Position numbers and translations under genes: made by a program. 38,173 bases of DNA from Vicinamibacteria bacterium (lineage in GTDB: Bacteria > Acidobacteriota > Vicinamibacteria > Fen-336): NCBI GenBank assembly GCA_035570235.1, contig DATMML010000121.1, forward strand, positions 1-38,173. Direction: 5' to 3'. Positions 33,089-38,173 of this stretch are shown in pieces. The notes below the pieces were generated by a model that saw nothing but the letters and a program-made list of their open reading frames with translations, ran no database searches and was not told the origin of the DNA. The first letter of the stretch is position 1. Every line of letters begins with the position of its first letter.

Positions 33089-34282
33089 ATGCGGGAGACC
33101 AGCCTCATCGTGACCCTGGCCGTGGCCGTGGCCGCCGGTTGCGGCCACGAGGCGCCGACCGTCACCGCCACCCCTACGCCCGAGGCTTGCGCCGCGGGCA
33201 CGCCGCTAGCGGGAACGCCCCCCCTGACCGCGACCCTGGTGGCCAGCGGCTTCGAGATCCCGCTCGACCTTCAGGCCCCTCCCGGGGACCGGGACCGCGT
33301 CTTCGTGGTGGAGCAGGTCGGGGTCATCAAGATCGTGAAGGCGGGAACGGTCCTGGCCACGCCCTTCCTGGACATCCACACCAAGACCCGCCCCGGAGGG
33401 GAGCAGGGGTTGCTCGGCCTCGCCTTCCACCCCCAATACGCAACCAACCACCGCTTCTATGTGAACTACACGGATCGACAGGGGGATACCCACATCTCGG
33501 AATTCCAGTCCTCCTCCACCAGCCCCGATTTCGCGGACCCCGCGACGGAGAGGGAACTCCTTTACCAGCATCAGCCCTTCCCCAACCACAACGGCGGAGG
33601 GCTGGCCTTCGGCGGGGACGGCATGCTCTACGTCGGCCTGGGCGATGGAGGGTCGGGCGGCGATCCTTTTGGCAACGGCCAGAACTTGAAGACACCCCTA
33701 GGCAAGATGCTGCGCTACGACGTGGATCACGGCGTCCCCCCCGACAACCCATTCCTGAGCTCCCCCGGGGCCTTCCCCTACATCTGGGCCTACGGCCTGC
33801 GCAATCCTTTCCGCTTCGCCTTCGACCGCGCCACGGGAGACCTCTACATCGGGGATGTGGGGCAGAACCTCCACGAGGAGGTCGACGTGGCGCTGGCCCC
33901 TCGCCACGGAGGCGAGAACTACGGCTGGAACATCATGGAGGGGCTCTCCTGCTACGCCCCCTCTTCGGGCTGCAACCAGGCGGGCCTCACCCTGCCCGTG
34001 CTCGACTACGGCCACGATCAAGGCTGCGCCATCATCGGGGGCGTGGTATACCGCGGCTGCCTCATGCCCGGCTATGCGGGCACGTATTTCTACGGGGACG
34101 AATGCAGCGCATTCGTGCGCTCTTTTCGTATGAAGGGAGGAACGGTGACGGAGCAGAAGGACTGGACGGCGAGCGTGGGTAAGGGACTTCAGAACATCTC
34201 CTCCTTCGGGGTGGACGCCGACGGCGAGATTTACATCGTGGAGTACGCGGGCCGGCTCTTCAAGATCGTTCCCGCCCCCTGA
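33089..34282 (+). CDS. PQQ-type soluble aldose sugar dehydrogenase, lipoprotein
   Basis: 397 residues. Lipoprotein signal: LIVTLAVAVAAGC with Cys18. The six-bladed GSDH propeller is recognised by FVVEQVGVIKIV, EQGLLGLAFHPQY, RFYVNYTDRQGDTHISEF, PFPNHNGGGLAFGGDGMLYVGLGDGGSGGDP, YGLRNPFRFAFDRATGDLYIGDVGQN and HGGENYGWNIMEG. The His of NHNGGG is the expected catalytic base. It would oxidise aldose sugars in the periplasm with PQQ. Seven bases separate it from the AsmA-like gene. No PQQ synthesis genes are in view, so cofactor use is inferred from the family. Confidence 0.92.
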   Translation: MRETSLIVTLAVAVAAGCGHEAPTVTATPTPEACAAGTPLAGTPPLTATLVASGFEIPLDLQAPPGDRDRVFVVEQVGVIKIVKAGTVLATPFLDIHTKTRPGGEQGLLGLAFHPQYATNHRFYVNYTDRQGDTHISEFQSSSTSPDFADPATERELLYQHQPFPNHNGGGLAFGGDGMLYVGLGDGGSGGDPFGNGQNLKTPLGKMLRYDVDHGVPPDNPFLSSPGAFPYIWAYGLRNPFRFAFDRATGDLYIGDVGQNLHEEVDVALAPRHGGENYGWNIMEGLSCYAPSSGCNQAGLTLPVLDYGHDQGCAIIGGVVYRGCLMPGYAGTYFYGDECSAFVRSFRMKGGTVTEQKDWTASVGKGLQNISSFGVDADGEIYIVEYAGRLFKIVPAP

Positions 34283-34289
34283 GCGGCCC

Positions 34290-35639
34290 ATGCTGAAGAA
34301 AGTCCTCATCGCGGGAACCCTCGCCGGCGGCCTTCTCTTTGCGCTGCTGCTCATTCTTCTCCTGACGAACTTCGACTCACCCCGTCTAGGGAAGGCCGCT
34401 CTGGATCGAGCGAGCTCGGCCACGGGCGTGCAGCTGCATGCAAAGGCCTTCCGGCTGAACCTCTTGCGAGGTCTGGTGCTGGAGGGAGTGGAAGCCGCCG
34501 CCACCGCACCCGTCCACGCGGAAGTGCACCTGGATCGGCTCGTGTTCCAGCACCGATGGTTGCCGCTGCTCACGGGCCGGGTGGCCGTGGACCGGGTCCT
34601 CGTAGACGGGCTGCGGCTCAAGGTGAGCCTGCCCAGCGCGGCCAGGGGGGCGAGCGCGGCCCCCGCTCGGGCCCGGCCCACGCCCGCCCAGGGCGCGGCC
34701 GCCCTCGCGGTCGAGGTCTCCGAGGTCGCGCTCCGGCGCGCCTCCATGGAGGTCTTCACCGAGGGCCAGAAACAACCGACCGCCACCCTGAAGGGCCTCG
34801 ACCTGCTCCTCCGCAACCTGGACCTCGAGCCGGGGGCGGAGGGCGTGGCGGCCGCCCTGTCCGGGGAGGGCAACCTCCGGATCGAGGAGATCGCGTTCGC
34901 GACCACGCACGTGCGCGACGTGCAGGGCGAGCTCAACCTTCGGAAGGGGCACCTCGAGGTGCGGGGAGCGCGCTTCACCACCGAGGAGGGTCGGTTCGAG
35001 GCCGGGTTCACGGCCGAGCTCGCCCGCACCCCCCTGCGCTACACGCTCACCCTCAAAGGGGACTTGGACATCAACGCCTCGGCGGGGGCGGGCAAAGGGG
35101 GCGGATTCGGTCCCGGCTCTCTGGACATGAAAGGGGAGGGCGAGGGGGTGGAGTCGACGGGCCTCAAGGGGACGGGCGTCTTCAAGCTCGCCGCGGGCCG
35201 GCTCCCCGCCACGCCCCTGCTGGCGGGGATCGAGAAGGCCCTGGGCCGGACAAGCCTGGCCGGATCTCCCTACAAGGCCACCCAGACCACGTTCCGGGCC
35301 GAGAACGACCGCATCTCCTTCGACCGCTTTCCCATCGAGTCGGAGAAGCTGGCCCTCGACTGCGAGGGCTGGTCGAGCATGGAGGGGGCGATCGGGATGA
35401 GCCTGATCGTGCGCACTCCCCGCCAGGGGCTCAGGATCGCGGGGGTGCCGGACGAGGTCTTCGATGGCCTGACCGACGAGAAAGGCTGGGTGGCCATACC
35501 CCTCAAGGTCACGGGGACCGAGCTCCAGCCAAGGGTCCTGCCCGACACCGAGGCCCTCATGGGCGAGGCGCGCAAGGGAGCCAAGAAGGCGCTCGAGAAG
35601 AAGGCCGCCGGCCGGTTGAAGGACCTGTTCAAGCGCTAG
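34290..35639 (+). CDS. AsmA-family protein
   Basis: 449 residues. An N-terminal membrane anchor (about 5-26, VLIAGTLAGGLLFALLLILLL) is followed by the AsmA-type beginning LGKAALDRASSATGVQLHAKAFRLNLLRGLVLEGVEA. Then come repeats of beta strands (VHLDRLVFQHRWLPLLTGRVAVDRVLVDGLRLKV, DVQGELNLRKGHLEVRGARFTTEEGRFEAGF), which form the elongated groove of AsmA/TamB/VPS13-like lipid-transfer proteins. The end is Lys-rich (KKALEKKAAGRLKDLFKR). It probably helps carry lipid or maintain the outer membrane. It is cotranscribed with the sugar dehydrogenase, seven bases upstream. Confidence 0.85.
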   Translation: MLKKVLIAGTLAGGLLFALLLILLLTNFDSPRLGKAALDRASSATGVQLHAKAFRLNLLRGLVLEGVEAAATAPVHAEVHLDRLVFQHRWLPLLTGRVAVDRVLVDGLRLKVSLPSAARGASAAPARARPTPAQGAAALAVEVSEVALRRASMEVFTEGQKQPTATLKGLDLLLRNLDLEPGAEGVAAALSGEGNLRIEEIAFATTHVRDVQGELNLRKGHLEVRGARFTTEEGRFEAGFTAELARTPLRYTLTLKGDLDINASAGAGKGGGFGPGSLDMKGEGEGVESTGLKGTGVFKLAAGRLPATPLLAGIEKALGRTSLAGSPYKATQTTFRAENDRISFDRFPIESEKLALDCEGWSSMEGAIGMSLIVRTPRQGLRIAGVPDEVFDGLTDEKGWVAIPLKVTGTELQPRVLPDTEALMGEARKGAKKALEKKAAGRLKDLFKR

Positions 35640-35717
35640 CCACCTCGGATCGTGATCGAGTCCGGTCTCCTACCCCCGGGGCACTCCTCGGCTCGGTCGC
35701 AACCAACGGCCCGGGCG

Positions 35718-35730
35718 TCACCTTCGGTGA
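35718..35730. terminator. Short UUCG-loop hairpin between convergent genes
   Basis: TCACC-TTC-GGTGA gives a five-base stem with a stable C(UUCG)G cap. It lies in the 100-base gap where the AsmA-like gene (plus) and multicopper oxidase gene (minus) converge. No T-run follows, so termination is only suggested. Confidence 0.3.
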
Positions 35731-35739
35731 ACGCGCGGC

Positions 35740-37140
35740 TCACGGCCCCTTCCCGCCGGGCGGTGGTGGCGCCTCGTGGTGATGTTCGTGCGCCGGCTTG
35801 GCCGCGTCCTTAGGGGGGCCGTCCACCTTGAAGGCACGGGTGCCCTTCGGCTGCTCGTACCAACCAGGGTCCTCGTAGCTCGTGATCCCCTCCCGGATCT
35901 TGACCACCGTGAACATCCCTCCCATCTCGATGTTTCCGAAGGGGCCGGTGCCGGTCATCATGGGCAGGGTGTTCTCGACGCCCCGCGCGTGCTCGGCGTG
36001 GCTGGCGTGCTCGGCCATGCCGTCCGAGCCCATCGCGGTATAGCCGGGGATGAGCGCGCCGATGCTTCGCTCGACGGCGGGGCGGTCGATCCCGATCATG
36101 TTGGGGATCGCGTGGTTCATGGCGTTCATGGCGTGGTGGGTCTTGTGGCAGTGCAGGATCCAGTCCCCGGGCACCTCGGCCACGAACTCGACGGCGCGGG
36201 TCGTGCCCGGAGCCACGTCGACCGTGGTCTCCGGCCACTGGGCGGTCTTCGGGATCTGGCCGCCGTCGGTCTCCACGACCCAGAAGCGATGCCCGTGGAC
36301 ATGCAGGGGGTGGCTGTCCATGCTGACGTTCGCAAAGCGCAGCCGCACCCGGTCGCCCCGTCGCGCCACCAGGGGGGCCGTTCCCGGGAAGGCCCGGCTG
36401 TTGAAGGTGAAGATGTTGAAGTCCGTCATGACGCTCGGGTTCGGGGTGTAGGTCCCGGGCTCCACCAGCCACTCGTGGGCGAAGATGCAGAAGTCCCTGT
36501 CAATCGGGGGGTCGGGCGGCTGTTTGGGATGGATGATGAAGAAGCCCATCATCCCCAGCGCCATCTGCACGGTCTCGTCGGCGTGCGGGTGGTACATGTA
36601 CGTGCCGTGCTGCCGGAGCGTGAACTCGTAGGAGTAGGTCTCCCCGGGCTCGATCGGGGGCTGGTTGAGGCCGGCCACGCCGTCCATGCCATTGGGCAGG
36701 AAGATCCCGTGCCAATGGATGCCCGTGTGCTCCGGTAGCCTGTTGGTGACCAGGATGCGCACGCGGTCGCCCTCCACGGCCTCGATCGTGGGCCCCGGCG
36801 TGAGGCCGTTGTAGCCCCAACAGTTCACGACCATGCCCGGCGCGAACTCGCGCTTGACCGGCTCCGCGATCAAGTGGAATTCCTTGGCCCCGTCCTTCAT
36901 CACCCAGGGCAGGCTTGCGCCGTTGGGGGTGACGACCGGCGTGTAGGGCAGCCGGCCGGGGCGGGGTCCGGTCGCCCGGGAGGGCACCGACGCCTCGGAC
37001 CCGCCGGGCCTATCGTGGCCGGCATGCGGATCCTCCTGGGCCAGCGCGCGGCTCCCCGCGCCGCGGCCCAGGCGATCCAGGAACGCCGAGCCCGCGGTGA
37101 GGGCGCATCCGAGCAGGTATCGCCTCCTCGTGAACGTCAC
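35740..37140 (-). CDS. Tat-exported multicopper oxidase (CueO/CopA-like)
   Basis: 466 residues from GTG at 37140. Twin-arginine signal TRRRYLLGCALTAGSAFL. Copper-ligand motifs: HWHGIFLPNGMDG (T2/T3), YMYHPHADE, HPLHVHGHRFWVVE (T1/T2/T3) and WILHCHKTHHAMNAM (T1/T3), so all four copper sites are present. A Met/His-rich part after that (MAEHASHAEHARG, MMTGTGPFGNIEMGG, HEHHHEAPPP at the end) would bind extra copper. Such enzymes oxidise Cu(I) or phenolics in the periplasm. Its GTG overlaps the stop of the TolC-type channel gene (GTGA). A copper-resistance role is inferred from this pairing. Confidence 0.93.
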   Translation of the reverse strand: MTFTRRRYLLGCALTAGSAFLDRLGRGAGSRALAQEDPHAGHDRPGGSEASVPSRATGPRPGRLPYTPVVTPNGASLPWVMKDGAKEFHLIAEPVKREFAPGMVVNCWGYNGLTPGPTIEAVEGDRVRILVTNRLPEHTGIHWHGIFLPNGMDGVAGLNQPPIEPGETYSYEFTLRQHGTYMYHPHADETVQMALGMMGFFIIHPKQPPDPPIDRDFCIFAHEWLVEPGTYTPNPSVMTDFNIFTFNSRAFPGTAPLVARRGDRVRLRFANVSMDSHPLHVHGHRFWVVETDGGQIPKTAQWPETTVDVAPGTTRAVEFVAEVPGDWILHCHKTHHAMNAMNHAIPNMIGIDRPAVERSIGALIPGYTAMGSDGMAEHASHAEHARGVENTLPMMTGTGPFGNIEMGGMFTVVKIREGITSYEDPGWYEQPKGTRAFKVDGPPKDAAKPAHEHHHEAPPPPGGKGP

Positions 37141-38173
37141 GGGTTGCCTCCTTCCTTCGATGCCGCGCTCGGCTCCCCCCCGGGGTGAAGCCGCCCCCCC
37201 ACCGCCCGCTCGAGCTCGGTGCGGGCGATCCAGTAGTCCCGCCAGGCCTGGATATGGGCGCGTTCGGTCTGCGCTTCCGCCTGCTTGGCCAGCAGAAGCT
37301 CGTAAGTGCCCTTGAGCATCATGTTGTAGCCCTTGAGGGTCAGGTCCAGGATCCGCGCGCGCTCCGGGAGCAGGACGCGCGCGTAGTAGCGGGCCAGGTC
37401 GCGGGTGGCGAGGACGAGATCGCGCGCGTGGCGCACCTCCGAGCGGGCGTTGATGGCCAGGGCCTCGAGCTGCCGCTGGGCCTGCCGGTGCTGGGCCTCC
37501 AGGCGGGCGATGGAAGCCCGGCCGGTGTCGAAGATCGGCAGCTGCAGCGCGAGCGACGGGCCCGTCACGAGCTGCCCGGCGGTGTCCCGCTCGCCCTGCA
37601 AACCGACGTTGATGCCCAGGGGGAAGTAGCGGGTCCCTCGCTTCAGGGCGAGCGCCCGGCCCACGAGGTCCACCCCCCACCGCGCCGCCGCCACGTCCAG
37701 GCGCTGGGAGATGGCCAGTGACTCGAGCCCCGAGAGGGGGATCTCCTCGTCGGGGATCTCCGGGAGCTGGCTCGCCATTCTCCAGTTCGTGTCGGGGCCC
37801 CAGAGCCCGAGGAGGCGGTTGAGGCGCTCCCGGTCGGCGCGCACCTGCATGCCTTCGAAGGCCACCTCGACTCGCGACTGGTCGAGGGCGGCTCGATAGT
37901 TCGCAAGGTCGAGGTCGTTCAGGGTGCCCGCCTCGTGCTGCTTCTGCGCAAACTCGGCGGCGGCGCGGTTCACCTCCACGACCAGCTCCAGCCGCGTGCG
38001 AAGCTGCTCCCCGGCCTGCAGGTTGAAGTAGGCGGTCTTGACCTCGGCCATGAGCCCGAGAACCTCGTTTCCGAGGCGAAGCTTGGTCTGCTCGAGCTCG
38101 GCGGCGCGGATCTTCCTGCGGAGAGGCCGCGTGAGGATGTCGAGCACGTCCTCGACAAGGCCCACCTCCACGT
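37137..38173 (-). CDS. TolC-family outer-membrane efflux channel, N-terminus beyond window
   Basis: 345 visible residues; the frame is open to the right window edge, so the signal peptide and first repeat lie outside. The visible part has TolC coiled-coil patterns: KTAYFNLQAGEQLRTRLELVVEVNRAAAEFAQKQHEAGTLNDLDLANYRAALDQSRVEV, and in the second repeat LQLPIFDTGRASIARLEAQHRQAQRQLEALAINARSEVRHA and LLPERARILDLTLKGYNMML. LQLPIFDTG is the usual TolC strand. It is coupled by GTGA overlap to the multicopper oxidase, which fits a Cus/Cop-type copper efflux locus. Adaptor and pump genes may lie upstream. Confidence 0.92.
   Translation of the reverse strand, partial: VEVGLVEDVLDILTRPLRRKIRAAELEQTKLRLGNEVLGLMAEVKTAYFNLQAGEQLRTRLELVVEVNRAAAEFAQKQHEAGTLNDLDLANYRAALDQSRVEVAFEGMQVRADRERLNRLLGLWGPDTNWRMASQLPEIPDEEIPLSGLESLAISQRLDVAAARWGVDLVGRALALKRGTRYFPLGINVGLQGERDTAGQLVTGPSLALQLPIFDTGRASIARLEAQHRQAQRQLEALAINARSEVRHARDLVLATRDLARYYARVLLPERARILDLTLKGYNMMLKGTYELLLAKQAEAQTERAHIQAWRDYWIARTELERAVGGRLHPGGEPSAASKEGGNP

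Noticed and set aside
1-38173. CRISPR arrays, insertion sequences, integrases, attachment sites
   Set aside because: No regularly spaced repeats, transposase-like or recombinase-like proteins, or terminal inverted repeats were seen.

Overview
This is 38 kb of very GC-rich DNA (about 70% by eye), densely packed with genes on both strands. The cell is Gram-negative: there are RND efflux parts, a TolC-type channel, lipoprotein and Tat signal peptides, a type IV pilus retraction ATPase and a predicted outer-membrane barrel. There is no rRNA, tRNA, CRISPR array, transposase or integrase. The mix of genes (receiver-PilZ proteins, PilT with an MJ0042-type zinc ribbon, PQQ-type sugar dehydrogenase, CsgG-like protein, HAE1-type RND pump) would suit Acidobacteriota or a myxobacteria-like lineage. 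That placement is inference and is not settled by the sequence.

Layout. 1-1132: 3' part of a CGNR zinc-finger regulator facing a TPR protein. 1186-6778 (minus): a run reading MoaD/ThiS-like protein, active HtrA/Deg protease, catalytically dead HtrA-like lipoprotein, class I aminotransferase, hydroxypyruvate-reductase-like dehydrogenase. 7219-9829 (plus): a translationally coupled BtuF-BtuC-BtuD-type importer for cobalamin or an iron chelate. 9826-10926: two tandem DinB-fold proteins. 11087-15311: small or poorly known genes (membrane peptide, YdjM-like membrane protein, 59-aa Cys/His protein, three hypotheticals, a PAS-like protein with a double CxxC tail). 15458-17021: two overlapping PPK2 polyphosphate kinases resembling the two halves of a fused Pap enzyme. 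17125-19032: PilT with a coupled zinc-ribbon/receiver-like protein. 19098-24690 (minus): glutamine-dependent NAD synthetase, two tandem receiver-PilZ proteins, alpha-glucan phosphorylase.

24777-27891: a GNAT enzyme, then a barrel protein and a c-type cytochrome in a coupled pair behind a Fur-box-like palindrome in a conspicuous AT-rich island, then a divergent CsgG-like protein. 27904-32932 (minus): RND adaptor, RND pump and MsrA in one likely operon. 33089-35639 (plus): PQQ-type sugar dehydrogenase lipoprotein and an AsmA-like protein. 35740-38173 (minus): TolC-type channel (cut by the window edge) coupled to a Tat-exported multicopper oxidase, probably part of a copper-resistance locus.

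The most unusual items are the paired active and dead Deg proteases downstream of a ubiquitin-like gene, the split PPK2 pair, the tandem receiver-PilZ genes near PilT, and the palindrome-controlled barrel/cytochrome operon. Many long open frames antisense to real genes here are products of high GC and were left out.
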